A stretch of DNA of 64,000 bases from Vitis vinifera (lineage: Eukaryota; Streptophyta; Magnoliopsida; Vitales; Vitaceae), in assembly GCF_030704535.1 (NCBI RefSeq), contig NC_081811.1, forward strand, positions 5,373,001-5,437,000, read 5' to 3'. The first letter of the stretch is position 1. Every line of letters begins with the position of its first letter. Shown here in pieces: positions 36,386 through 48,648 of this stretch. A program made the translations under genes and the position numbers. Under the pieces are notes generated by a model that worked only from the letters and a program-made list of their open reading frames with translations, did no database searches and was not told the DNA's origin.

Positions 36386-37078
36386 ATAACCTAACATTAT
36401 TTAATTATTAATTTATGTAACGTATAAATTAAGTTCTATTTGAATCTAACTTGATATTTTTATTATTTAATTAATCTATTTACTCAAAATTAAAATTTAA
36501 TATGAATTAAATCAAAATCAAATTAACAAGTATAATATTAAGTAGTTCTATTTAAATCTTATTTATATGTAATGTTGTTTATTAAAAAAACTGCACATCT
36601 AGATGGAATTTGATCCAAACATACCATTCTATTTCATCAAAACCCTTGAAAGAAAAGGTGTTAGTGTTCACGAATTATATCAAATTTTGTCATCCCTGTT
36701 ATATTTTTGGTCCATTTTCATTTTCAATCAATAGAATACATAATTATAATTATTATTAATTTTGAAATGGATAATGAAATTTGCACCACATTTTCACAGG
36801 TTTTTTTTTTTTTTTCTTTTAAGATCAAGGGGAACCAAAATCATATTACATTGCAGAGCAAAGAGGGACAAGAGGGAGGCCTACAGACCAAAAGTCAAGG
36901 ATTAAAGAAGAAACCAGTGGGTACTTCACAATTGAAGGACAGTCTTCCCTCAAAATGAGGCACCACTTGCTTAATTCCCTCAATAAGATAGAACTCAGCT
37001 ACACGCATGATGATCCAGTCTGCATGGCGCTCTCTCTTGAATGTATATCCCCTCTCCTCGAGGCCAACATGTCGAGCT
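36197..37078. other. Spacer between the two pectin methylesterase genes
   Basis: Holds the leader and promoter of copy 1 (conserved with copy 2 up to about 36380), then AT-rich DNA matching 33760 onward, then the 3' UTR of copy 2 after a T-run at 36801-36814. A TATA-like string on the minus strand lies near 36352-36362. Confidence 0.6.
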
Positions 37079-39030
37079 TTAACGTTTGAGGCTTGGCAGA
37101 TAAGGGATATTAATTTGTTTCAGCCAGAGGTTTCCCTGAATGAATGAGTTGACCGTGTACTGAAGAGCCTCGTTCCTGGTCTTGATGATCCTGTAACCCT
37201 TCCATGTCACCCTGCTGCGGGTGTTTGCACCAGGGCCGCGGTTCCCATACTCAGCGTAGAAGAGTGTGTTCAGGGCAAAGTCCCCAGCCCACGGCATCCA
37301 CCCGGCTGGTTGGATGAAATCTCCCAAGGTCGTCTCCATTATAATCGTCTTTGAGTACGGCTTCCATGGACGACCCAAGAATGAAGGGATCTTGAACCTG
37401 TCAGGGAACAGTTTTTGCTCTGGGACGATTCTGCAATTGTGGATCACCAATCCAGTGGTTTCACGCTTTTCAGCTTTTCCGTGTGCAGTCACTGTGTTTT
37501 GTTGGTTGTCCTTTGGCCTTCTTACTATGATCAAGGAGTTCTGGATCACAGTCGTCGAGTCACCGAAGATGAAGTCTATGGTGCCCGAGATGACACAATT
37601 GCGGTAGAACTGGCGATGGGCCTGGATGTACAAGGTGTCTTGGTACCCGTCCATTCTGCAGTTGAAGATTGCTGACATATCTGATTGGACGCGGAGAGCA
37701 ACAGCCTGGTGCCCGTCAGGACCTGCGGTGTTGACGAATCCCATCGACCTCGCAACAAACCCCTTTCCAATGGCCGCTGCAACCCATATTTACACACATT
37801 AAAGCATGGACAGTCATTAGTCTTAACGCAAAAGAAAAGCAATTAGGAGACTCACAGAATGTGGCAGTCTTGTAAGTGGTGATTCCGTCGCGGTAGCTTT
37901 TGGTTCCAGTGACAATGGTCTTCCTGGGCCCATCTCCGTACATGTACACATTAACCTGATCTTTGGTGACGGTAATGTACTCGCGGTAGATTCCGGCCTT
38001 CACGTAGATAACATATCTTCCTTTGAGGTTCTTGGGGTAGGCGGCGAGAGCTGCAGCAATAGTCGTGAAATGTCCGCTGCCATCTTTGGCCACAATAGCG
38101 TTAGGAGTTAGCCTGCCGTTGTCATGTAAAGCCAAAAGCTTTCTGTCCGTGGCTGAGAACCAGGTGGGATACCCATCATGGCCAAGTACGTCAATTTCTC
38201 CGAGAAGCCTTCTGGAGTTGGGCTTGAGATCCAGTGAGACATTGAATTTGGTGAGAATTTGAGAAATGTCGGACACAATAGCTAGGGCGTTGCTGGTAAG
38301 TTGCGTGGCATTGAGGAGACCTTTCTGCATAGCGGTCTGAAACCGTGGTTCGATGACTCCATCAAGGCATGTCTGTTGGTACGAAACAACAGCACTCAAC
38401 CAATTCATAATCTCCGTTGATAGTTGATCCAAGGTCTGGAGATCACTCTCACCCACAGACGAGAATGATTCCTGAAGCTCGTCAATGGCAAACTGCAACA
38501 AGTCCTTACAGTCACCGAGGGCCATTTGCGTCCTGGAGTCATTAGTGGCTTGGACGAGTTTCTCCGAAAGATTCATCGAGCTCTTAATCTCTTTCATGGT
38601 CACTTGCACAGCCGCCTGGATGTAATCCTTGGGCGTAGCACTGCCATTTTTGGCAACCGGACTGAGAGTTTGCATACAAGCGTCCTTATAATCAGCAGTG
38701 GCACAAACGGAGGCCACAGCCTTCATTGACGACGACATGTTGGTGTTACCGTCATTACGATCGCTTCCATGGGGGCGCGTTACACTGACAATGCCGATGA
38801 TCACACCCACCACAAGGATCAGAGATATCCCTGAAACTACTGCTTTTCCTATCATTTTGGTTCCCTTATTTATTCCCCTCTCCGCCAACTGGGGCTTTGC
38901 AACCATACAGCCTCCTCCCCGACCAGGAGACGGAGAGAAAGATTAAGGGGAAAGAGAGAATTTCCTCCCTTTTCCGCCACTTCTGGTGCTAGGAGACGAG
39001 GGCTGCAAGATGCTTTATATTCAGCATGGA
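36420..39030. repeat. Tandem duplication unit 2 (pectin methylesterase)
   Basis: Second head-to-tail unit, offset by about 2662 bp from unit 1. It ends at about 39030, where the match to unit 1's upstream flank stops after GGAGTTTCCAGAATTA. Confidence 0.9.
37079..38906 (-). CDS. PME: Pectin methylesterase with pro-domain (copy 2)
   Basis: Two exons (38906-37856 and 37776-37079) give 582 aa. This is a type I pectin methylesterase, secreted to the wall and cleaved at a basic RRLL site (in KPNSRRLLGE) between the inhibitor-like pro-region and the enzyme. A membrane anchor/signal spans about residues 18-41. Catalytic Asp residues are D397 (YQDTLY) and D418 (GTIDFIFGD). R486 and W488 of LGRPWKPYS complete the site. 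The intron joins T to CG to give Ser in TATFSAIGKGF, at the position usual for this family. The coding sequence is nearly identical to copy 1, including intron size (79 bp in each), so the duplication is recent or has been homogenised. Confidence 0.94.
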
Positions 39031-39308
39031 GTTTCCAGAATTAGGGTGTTTGCATGAAATGGACGTTAAGCTTCTGTGGTTGCGCGGCCTTCGAGTAGAG
39101 ACAATGAGAGGTAGACACAAAGACTAAACCGTCAAAGCAAAAATATCCAACATTCATCTCTTAATTACAAAACTACCCTTTTCCATTTTCTACCTCAGTG
39201 GAGTCGCTCCTCAGAATTTCTGGTTCTCACCCGAAGATATTTCTAATTAAAAATAATTCTAATAATTAAAAGCTGAACTTGCGGGAACGAGTTCAGGACA
39301 TCTCAGCG
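38907..39308. promoter_or_regulatory. Divergent 402-bp promoter region
   Basis: Separates the minus-strand pectin methylesterase start from the plus-strand J-protein start, so both promoters must lie in or overlap this 402-bp interval. The first 120 bp belong to the duplicated methylesterase leader. The rest is unique. Confidence 0.6.
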
Positions 39309-42134
39309 ATGCGGGGTGATGAGGCGAGGTTGTTGCTAGGGTTTCCTCCTACTTCTCGCGTAACTTTATCTCAGGTACTCACCATCCAATCACTCTCCCT
39401 ATAATGATCGATTATTCAATCGCTGTATTAGATTGATTCCCTTGGTCATCAACTCGTTGGTTTCTTCTTCACTTTCTTTGAATGATTGGTGTATGGCGTG
39501 TGTTTAGTTGCCGAGACCTGGATTTGATTTGGAATTATGATTTCATGGAATTTAAAAGTTTTTGTTTTCTCACGGAGGATTTCTTTGTTTGTGCGGTGCT
39601 GGGATCTGTGAATTTAAATTTTCAGTTCCAAATCCATTCGTATGCGAAGCAACCAAACTCTGCAGCCACAATTGGGTTTTAAATTCCATTTCCACCAACC
39701 AAACACCTCATTAGTGCCTTGACTTATAGTTTCATTTCCGCATATGCAAGGAGACAGGCCTGAGTTTAACAGAATCTCTGGTCTCATGGTTATCATCTTG
39801 ACTTATAGTTTTTGTATGTAATATAAGTCCTATGGTGATGATTGAGTGTAGATTAAAGCAGCTTACAAAAGCAAGGCATGGGAGTACCATCCTGATCGCG
39901 TTCCAGTTCAGGAAAAACCTGGTGCAGAGTCTAAGTTCAAATTGGTAAGCATCTAAGATCCTAAGCAGCTCAAGATTTCTATAATTCTTTAGAATAAGCC
40001 TCCATGGGCTGCTCATTTGGCAGACACTCCTACTCAAGAATGTATGGTTCTTGGGGAGGGGGTGTTTATTCTTTGGTTTTCCCTGGATCTAGCTAAAGCA
40101 GGTCCAGTGGATTTCTGTGTTGTAAAAGAAAAAAGTTTCTATAATTTTTGGTCATTCATCAAAAAACTTTATATATAATTTAAAAGAGTTGCATATGTGC
40201 AGAAAAATTTCCTTTTTGTGACATCTTATTAGTTTTAAAAGCAAACCGATTTATAGAAAGTTGTATTTTTAATGCCCGTAATTGGCTTTAATCAGCAAGT
40301 GACATGATACTCAGTACTGATTCATTGAGTACTTGATTAAATTGTGCTTCTGATCACACTTACTTTTTAGTATATTTATCTATTTCTAATTGACTGGTTA
40401 CCAAGTAAAAGGTGTATAGATTCACTAGATTGATGGTAAAGTTTAATCTTCTAGAATGAAGGAAAAGCACATCCCTGATTGGTAATCAGTTTGTGCCTGC
40501 AAAAGAAGACTTCTTGTTCAACATCTATACTGCAGTTTTTCTATTTGAGGATGAGTGAAATTTTTTTGACTTAGGCAGAACCCTTTTTCTTGGCCTACAT
40601 CACCTTTACCATCTATTAACGGTATGCAATGCTGAACCTCATATGGTTGTCTCTGGCCTCTGTTTGACAGTAAAGAATCTAAATGACTTGGCGACACAAA
40701 TCGTTATTACAACATAGAGATCACTGTTGTCCCCCTTGATTTGGTTTGAAAGATATCTGAAAGGATAGTTTCTACCATATAATCAGTGTCTCTGCTGTTT
40801 TAGTTTGAAAGATATCTGAATGTATAGTTTCTAACATATTATCATATTAAATCTTGCAACATCTGAATTATGTACTTTTTCCACATAATATTTAATACCA
40901 TTGGCAATCATTGGTCCAATCTGACCTTAATCAGTGCATTTGCTGCAGATTTCAGAAGCCTACAATTTTCTGCTGGATGGTAATTCTTGTCTTCATATTG
41001 TTTATGAAAGATCAAATGCATATTCTAAAGAATCATGGTTTGCAAACTTCCAAATGGACTGGAAAAATAACAGAATGAATTTGTCAGTCTGAAGTCATAT
41101 GCTTGTGACATTGCATTTAATTGGTTTACCCAGGGGTAAACATGTAAAATTTTGGTAGATGCGAACTGTCTTTACCAAGCCAGTTTAAGCTGTTTCTCTT
41201 CCAGGTGGATATGATCTCAATTTTGTGAACTGTTGTTATGTTAGTTGATTTGATTTATTTTTATTTTCTGGAATTTTTAATGTTTTTCTGAAAACTTATT
41301 TTTCTATATATATATATATATATATTTTCCTTTTAAAATTTGGATTCACCATTTATTGTAGTTCTAGTAAATAGTTCAGGTTTCCTCAATGTATCTATTC
41401 AAGGTTTTTGAAGAGGAAATATATGCCAGCTTCATTCTTAATGGGGAACGCAGCAGGAGGTTTACAATTGTAAAAGGATTTCCAGCATGTCAAACAGACA
41501 CACAAATTGTACAACTGTAATTCTTCTTTTCCTTCCTGTCTGGTGGACTGTTTTTACTTTTTATATTTGAGAATTATTGGGAAATTTTCTTTTGATTTGT
41601 TGGGTGCAGAGTTGCATGCCTAGTTTTTCATTTGTTTGAGTTGGAGATTTTTTTCCTTTTTTTTTTTTTTATAAAATTTGTTTGAGTTGGAGGTTCAAAT
41701 TCAGAATATTAAAAAACCTTATTTTGTTCCCCATTTTGAAATTCCATTGAATTGTGGCATGGTTTTATGAAAATTCTTGGTATTTCTCAAGAGTTTGGAA
41801 GAATTCCTGACACTTTTATTGACTTTGTGCAATTTGGAAAGTTAGAATTTGTGGGATTACCGGTGATCTATAACTGAATATTTGTTATCATGACATCATA
41901 ACCTTCGTTCTTATAGGTCTCAGATAATGGCTGTATATGTTTAGTCCCTCATTTATTAAACTTATATGCAATAGAAGGCTGCATGTTTGATGGATTATTG
42001 AGTTAAAAGCTTAAGTTTTTGATGGAAGTGTTAGTTAAATATGGTATTAGAGTTCTAGCTCCTAGGGATCTTTGATTCATATCTTTCTGTTTGTTCCCTT
42101 GTTTTGTTTGTTTATGATTGGTTATCAATCTATC

Positions 42135-42169
<35 letters not shown>

Positions 42170-45100
42170 ACTGATGTGAAGAGGGTGTGAAATTGATATG
42201 CATTGTTGGTCTGTTCCCTAAAAGCCAAAAGTTTTTAGGGCGAGTAGTAGTTTAGTATGGTACCAAAACTCTAGTTCCTAGAAGTCAGGTTGGGCCTAAC
42301 AATGCATATCAAGCTGATAGCTCTTTTGACATGCAGCCTCAAATCACACATGAAGAGACTAAATAACCAATCACAGACACAGTGAACTCAAGACCTCTAG
42401 AAAGTGTTTGTCAAACTATTTGATTTTTTGTGTGTTGTTTTTTTTTTTACATCTGCTTATTCCTTTCTATCTTATATTTGGAGTTTTAGTTATGATGTGG
42501 AGGAAAGCATGTAAAAGAAATAATGTGGAGGACTATGTCAAGAGTTGCACTTTGTGTTTTTAATTATCTGCACCTGAAATACCCTCATACATAATTGGGA
42601 GACTGGAGGGACAAAATGTTTTTGTTTAACATTTTTTTGTTGAAATTTTAGGTCTTGTTTGTTTAGTCTGTTTTTTGTTTTCATTTTCAAAGAAAACATA
42701 AATTAGGTTGAAAAATGTGTTGGGATGGTATTTTTCCTTTTTTATTTTCTAAAAAACTGTATTCAAAAAATGGAAAAAGTGAGCAATCTGAATATGAACA
42801 GGCATCTTCAAATTTCCACTAATTGATTATAATGGCAAGGGAGAAGCACCTGTTGGTTTTAAACATAAAGGAAAGGCAATAATGGGTGATAAGAACCTAG
42901 TTACAAGATTTGCCCCTCTTCGATCATTAGGTTATGTAGATCCTGGATGGTAACATTGTGTTGCTCAAGATGAAAGGAAGAAAAGGGTAAAATGCAATTG
43001 TTGTGAAAAAATAATGAGTTGAAGCATAAACTGGTTTAAACAACATCTGGCTAGGATCCCTGGAGAAGTTGCAGATTTTATGAAAGTACCTCAAGAAGTG
43101 TATCTTAAAATCAAGGAGAACATGAAATGGCATCATATTGGCAGAAGACGTTGGAAATCTGAGACTATGGAGATAGCTGCCTTCTATATGCACTCCGATA
43201 ACAAGGATGGAGAAGAACAGCACAGGGAGGATCTATTGTGATGCATAAGCAAGGACAAGCTGACAGTTGGTGATAAAAGTTCTGATAATGACATTAGAAA
43301 TAAGATTAAGGGGAGGTCCCCTGGTAGCAGTAGCAGTGGTGCTGAAACCCAATTGATTAGATCAAGATTGGATTCTTTTGTTCTGAATATGCTAAAAGGT
43401 CAAACATCACCAGATTACAAGCAAGTAAATTCAAATATTGGTTTTGATAAGGTTTCTCATAAGGAAGTGATATCTGCTATATCTGCAAATTCTTTTATCA
43501 TGCAGGAATCTCTCGAAATGCAGCAAATTCCATGTACTTCCATAAGATGCTAGAATTAGTTGGCCAATATGGGTGAAGTTTAATAGGCCCTTCACGGTGA
43601 TTGATATCGGGTAGATTTCTTCAGGATTAGATTTTAACCATTGCAGACAATTTGGTGGAGCTTAAGGCATCTTGGGCTATTACAGGTTGTTCCATCATGG
43701 CTGATTGTTGGAAAGATGTGCAGAGTGGGACATTAATCAACTTTGTGGTTTCTTGCCCTCGTGGTGTGTATTTTGTTTCTTCAGTTGATGCCACTGATAT
43801 GATAGAAGATGCTCTAAACCTTTTTAAGTTATTGGACAATGTGGTGGTAGAAATTGTTGAGGAGAATGTTCTTCAGGTAATTAACTGGACCCCATGTGCT
43901 GTCCATTGTATTGCTTGAATGCTTGTGGGCATGTTTGTATAAATGGGTGAGGGAATCCTTGGATAAAGCCAAAAAAATTACTAAAGTTCATATGAAGAGA
44001 GAATACATAGAGGAACGAGAACTTATTAAGCCGGCTGTGACTAAGTTTGCCACTAGGTTTTTCACAGTTCAAGGCTTGTTGGACCACAAGATTGGTCTTA
44101 AGAGAATGTTCCAATCAAACAAATGGCTTTGTTCTTGATTTCCCAAATCAGATGACTGTAAAGAAGTGGAAAAAATTGTCTTAAATATCACATTTTGGAA
44201 GCAGTATTTGAAGAAATCTTTGGAACCACTTATCCAATTTCTTCAAAAAAAGGACAGTGATGAAAGTCAGTCAATACCATCTCTATATAGTGATATGTAT
44301 AGAGCAAAGCTTGCTATCAAATCTGTTCATGGTGATGATGCATGAAAATATGGACCTTTCTGGAGTATGATAGACAACCATTGGAACTCGCTGTTCTACG
44401 ATCCCCTTTACATAGCAGCTACATTCTTAATCCATCACAATCTTATTGTCCTGATTTCCTAATGGTATGAGAAATAGTGTCTCCATCACATCATAAGCTT
44501 ATTCTCCAGCCTCCTAATCATAATTGTGCAATTTTCTATGTTATTGTAGCATCCTGAGGTGGTTCATGCCGTAAATGAATGTATTGTTCAGAATGCATTG
44601 TTTGGCTAGAACCAGGCACTGGGAAAAGGATTTCTTCATCCATGCAAGTAATGGTTCATTCATTTTATTCTATGGCTATCCCATGCTTGTTGGGAATGAC
44701 TAATTCCAGAGCAATTTGGTTACCTCCTTATTATTTCAAAGTCAAAATGCCCCTTGCTCTGCATTTAACTGTTGTGGAACAGATCAGGAACAACCCTTGA
44801 TGATAATCCTTCCACCTGAACTGTTAATGTTTTTCTTTTTTTGGTGTCATTTTTTGATTAATATTTCAATATCATCCTATCAGATAGCTTTTGATTATGC
44901 AAAAGCTGATTTTGGAACTGATTTGGCTATAAGTACAAGACCAGAACTAATTTTGGAAACTCATGATACTGTGTTACTTATTTATTAAAGAAATGAATTC
45001 AATCATGTGACTTGTTATGTTATAATGACAGGAATTTGTATGTTTTTGTATTGTGTTCTTAGTAGCTGCATGGTGGCATTAACATGGGATAAGTTGCATA

Positions 45101-47142
45101 GAGCTTCAGAGAATTGCCATTCATATACTGAGTCAGACATGCTCATTTGGGTGTGAGGATAATTGGAGTATATATGATCAAGTTCACAGAAAATTGTGTA
45201 GCCATGTGTCTAGAAAAAAATGGAAAGACCTTGTCTATGTTCACTACAACTTGTGATTTAGAGATTGCCAATTGGGAAGAAAATTTGATACCTTGAACTC
45301 TGCTGACAGTGTCATGCTGGAAAGTCTATCAGCTGACTGGATTGTGGAGACAGAGAAACAAGCTATGCAAGAAGATGTGGTATTTCTAATCTTACATTAC
45401 GTACATCTTTCTCACATGAGATTTTGAGTGAAATTCCTGAAATCCTATTTCCTGTTGTAGGAGATCCTTTATAACGAGATAGAACAATTCTATGGAGATG
45501 AAAATGATCAGTATGAGAATGAATCAAAATGCAGAGACAAGAGAGAGACCTGAAGAGTTGGTCACATTGGCTGGTGTAGTTGAACCTTCAAGGTTAATCC
45601 TTTTGATGATGATCTTGATTTTCTTGATGATGATTTGACTGATTAATTATTTATATCACATGAACCATCAAGCTAGAGTAAGCACTAAAATCCCTCACAT
45701 CCTTGATGATTCCTGGAAAAAAGAAGTGGTTTGATGCTACTGGAGACCACTTCTTGTCTTGTAATTGTTGCATGGTGCTTCTATTTCAAGGTGTTCATTT
45801 GTTGGCTATTTGACATGAGTTGTTTGTTCTCTTTTCTTCTGTTGACATTTATTTATTTATTTATTATTTATTTTAAATAATAATAATTATTATTATTATT
45901 TATTTATTATTTAGTAGGTAAGTAATTTTGTTATAAGTTGTTAACTACCAATTTTTTGTTCTATTTACTATATAATATCTACATCACTGAATAAGTTCAA
46001 AGCATTCAGCATATTTTAAAATTTTTTTTTTTATCACTTGATCTAGTTGTTGCTGTTTGGTTTATCTATAAATATTTTAATTTCAATTGTAGTACTTGCT
46101 GTATTTGATGATACTGCAATTCCCATTCTGGTTTTCTAGCATGTGTATTGATGATGCTTATTTTGGGTCACTCTTTCTTTCTTATTAAATCTTAGAGCCC
46201 CATGGTTAGATATATTCACTGTCTTCCCTACCTATCAAAATCTGCGAGTCCTCAATTCTTGGAAGTTCAGATCCTTGTTTATGGTTGCAGATAGATATAT
46301 TTCTGATTTCCATAAAACTCTGGTGGATTAGTTGGACAATACTGAGTATTATTCAAGTTGCGAGTGCACTCAGATTTATTTTTTGTATCCATTTTCATTA
46401 TAATCTTTGTGCATGTTAGGCATTGAATTATTGTTTCTTTTTTATTTATTTTTATCTTTTGTGTCACTCACACCCTAGAAAACAGACTGGAAAGAATTAT
46501 ATTTGAGATTGTGATGGCTGTCAACTAGAGGTTATTCAATAAGGATCTATTTGTCCATTTGGGTTTAGTTTGCAAACCACGATTGAAATTCTGAATAACA
46601 TGTCAAAAAGATTATGAAGTGGTTCTATATTTTTAATGTGCAAAAAGAAAGAAAGAGAAGAAAAGAGATTAATATGGATTACCATGCTTCCTGAATATTT
46701 CATGCCATGACCACCACAGGTGCAAGAGGAGAAGGTTCATCTGCAGGTACTTTTCTTCCTTAAGAATGTTTGTTATACTTTTAACTTTGTTTCTTTATTG
46801 CCCCATCAAACGTAACCTCTCTTGACTAGCTACATACACTCGCGTTGTGAGAACTGGAGTTCCAAGCGTGCACAAGGGAAAAAGTAATGGTGCTTTGATT
46901 GGGATTCCCTTTCTTTTGATTGTTGTGGGAACAGTTGGAATTGGGGCACATCGTGCTTATAGGTGATTGACAATCTCAGGATGGTCCTTCTATATGTATA
47001 TATTTTTTAAGTTTTTGGAGTTGCTTTAGAAAACATTCAAGGGGATCTAAATGATTGAATATCTTTATTTCATGGATCCTTTTGCAGGGCCTATGAAAAG
47101 GAAAAACTGGCGCACCCTTCTCACAATCCCTTTCTTCCTTGA
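39309..47142 (+). CDS. Small membrane-anchored J-domain protein
   Basis: Six exons (39309-39374, 39852-39944, 40949-40979, 46720-46746, 46830-46962, 47088-47142) give 134 aa with all phases consistent. An N-terminal J domain (about residues 7-63) has the HPD motif at residues 35-37 (WEYHPDRVP), which stimulates Hsp70 ATPase. It is followed by a short Gly/Ser linker, a basic stretch and one transmembrane helix (about residues 94-112, ALIGIPFLLIVVGTVGIGA), then a short charged tail ending HNPFLP. The protein would tether an Hsp70 to a membrane with the J domain on one side. The membrane (ER, mitochondrion or plastid) is not decided. The third intron is 5.7 kb and contains a decayed hAT transposon. 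Confidence 0.85.
41305..41325. repeat. (TA)n microsatellite
   Basis: About ten TA units inside the J-protein intron. Confidence 0.9.
42137..42165. repeat. (TA)n microsatellite
   Basis: About fourteen TA units inside the J-protein intron. Confidence 0.9.
42950..45650 (+). pseudogene. Decayed hAT-family transposase (DNA transposon relic)
   Basis: Three parts of a plant hAT transposase appear in order on the plus strand. A BED-type zinc finger region (KCNCCEKIMS, about 42985-43200) comes first. Next is a DUF659-type core (about 43650-43915, with ASWAITGCSIMADCWKDVQS, then LINFVVSCPRGVYFVSSVDA). Last is the C-terminal hAT dimerisation region (about 45110-45300, with KKWKDLVYVHYNL read across frames). 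Several in-frame stops and frame changes separate the parts, so it cannot make transposase. It lies in the same orientation as the host gene, inside an intron. The terminal inverted repeats were not found. Confidence 0.8.
45846..45912. repeat. TTAT/AAT/TTA mixed microsatellite
   Basis: Runs of TTTA, AAT and TTA units next to the transposon relic. Confidence 0.8.
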
Positions 47143-47911
47143 TCTAAACTTCAAGTGGAACTGGTAGATATTGGTTGCATGGAATAATTAGTTTGCCATG
47201 TGCATTAAAGTTCAGTTTGTAATGCATTGGTGCAATTTTAACTACCATAAATATTAGTAATTGCTGAACTTCTGTGGTGCTGAGTCTGCAGCCCTGATTC
47301 TTGTTTCTTTGTGCATACTGGCATTTACTTATTCAAAATCTTTACTTGACATAGTTTTTTCTGCTTCCATGTGTTATTGTGGTCTGATTATTTGTTAGCC
47401 CTGGTTTGCTGCTGCTACATCACTTCCCAAATGGCTGACAAGAAGCTGTTGCTGCAGTCCACTGGATGGGAGCATATGCTCAATCTGCAAGGAAAAACAA
47501 GGTAAAATGCAATTATCGTGTGAAAATTTTCAGGATGAAGCAACATTTAGCTAGAATTTCTGGGGTAGTTACTGTGGAAATGTTACAGAAAAAATTAACT
47601 TAGAGAGACCACAACTTTCATGGGTATGTAAAATGAATGGACAGGATTCACTTTGGTGGTTGGTATAGACACTTGGCGTCGGTTTTTCTTGTTCTCTTGC
47701 ATAGGTTTCTTCACTTGGTTTTGCATCACTCTTCCTTGACATTACAGAAATTCACCATTTTTCTTCCCTTGTTTTAGTTTCACTATTTGACGTAATGATT
47801 TCATTTGGGTGACTCCCTCAAAAGTTCAAGATTAGTTTTAACTTCGCCATTTTTCTGAAGTGTTTGCTCTGTCTGATCCAGTATCACTGGGATTGTTTTT
47901 TGTAAAAAATA
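47143..47911. other. 3' UTR of the J-protein gene and spacer
   Basis: Probable 3' untranslated region, then spacer with the small hAT fragment. No other feature seen. Confidence 0.45.
47490..47600 (+). pseudogene. Fragment of a second hAT BED-finger region
   Basis: GGTAAAATGCAATT and the following ~90 bases match the start of the BED region at 42985 (…KQHLARISGVV versus the QHLARIPGEVA form typical of the family). It lies just downstream of the J-protein gene. Only this short piece is recognisable. Confidence 0.6.
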
Positions 47912-48275
47912 CTTTTGGTAACCGTTTTAAAAAACTGCTATGAAAAACAATTTTTGAGAACTTTGTTATAATGTTTTGTAAAACAAAAGTCTGTTTGGAA
48001 ACCTAAAATGTTTTTAATTATTTTTATATTTTTAAATATGTTATAAAAATAATTTTTATGTCTAGTATTTTATTTTTAATTATTTGATATATTTGTATAA
48101 TTATTTTTTGAAACAGGCCTTATAAATAAGTGAAAAAGCAAAAAATAGCTGAAGGATGGTTTTTTGTTCTTAAGAATATAAAAACAAAAAAAACAGTTTT
48201 TGATTGTTAAATATGTTTTTTTGATTTTTTGTTTTGGAGAACAAAATAGTATTTTCAAAAACGGTTGTCAAAAAG
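47912..48275. mobile_element. MITE-like element, 364 bp
   Basis: Left end CTTTTGGTAACCGTTTTAAA. The reverse complement of the right end reads CTTTTTGACAACCGTTTTTG, a match of about 16 of 19 bases. The interior aligns with 11826-12215. No open frame. Such GGTAACCGTTTT ends are typical of small non-autonomous hAT-like elements in grapevine-type genomes, recalled and not searched. Confidence 0.65.
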
Positions 48276-48280
48276 TTTCT

Positions 48281-48648
48281 TAGGCTTTGTTTTCTAAAAT
48301 TGTAAAAAAAAAAACAAAAATGGAAATATATTTGGAAATTAGATAATAGAAAATAAATTTTTATTCTTAAAAACAAAATATGATATGTTTTTAAAAAGTA
48401 TTTTTTAATTGTTTTTACTTATTTTCACTTGTTTTAAAAATGATTTTATATACATAGGAGAATGGTAAAACATAAATCACTAATTATAAAAGTTATCTTT
48501 AAAACGTATTTAATAACATATAAAATAATTTAAGGTTAAAGATATTTCAAGTTTTTAAGGAGATTTTTGTTTTATAAAATGTGAGAGAATAGTTTTAAAA
48601 ATTATTTTTAAAAACTGGTTTTGATGGTATTTTCTAAACAGAGCCTTA
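48281..48648. mobile_element. MITE-like element, second copy in opposite orientation
   Basis: Ends TAGGCTTTGTTTTCTAAAA and, reverse-complemented, TAAGGCTCTGTTTAGAAAA form an imperfect terminal inverted repeat. The interior, read on the minus strand, follows the block order of the neighbour at 47912-48275. The two elements lie almost back-to-back, six bases apart. Confidence 0.6.

Larger units (their letters stand above)
40980..46719 (+). other. Long third intron of the J-protein gene (5.7 kb)
   Basis: GT donor after codon 63 plus one base and AG acceptor at 46719. It carries two (TA)n runs, a hAT transposon relic (42950-45650) and a TTA/TTAT-rich run. The next exon is only 27 bp, an easy target for skipping, which would keep the frame because 27 is a multiple of three. 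Confidence 0.8.

Noticed and set aside
43652-43918. 88-codon frame as a host gene
   Set aside because: It encodes part of the DUF659 core of a hAT transposase, flanked by broken pieces of the same protein inside an intron.
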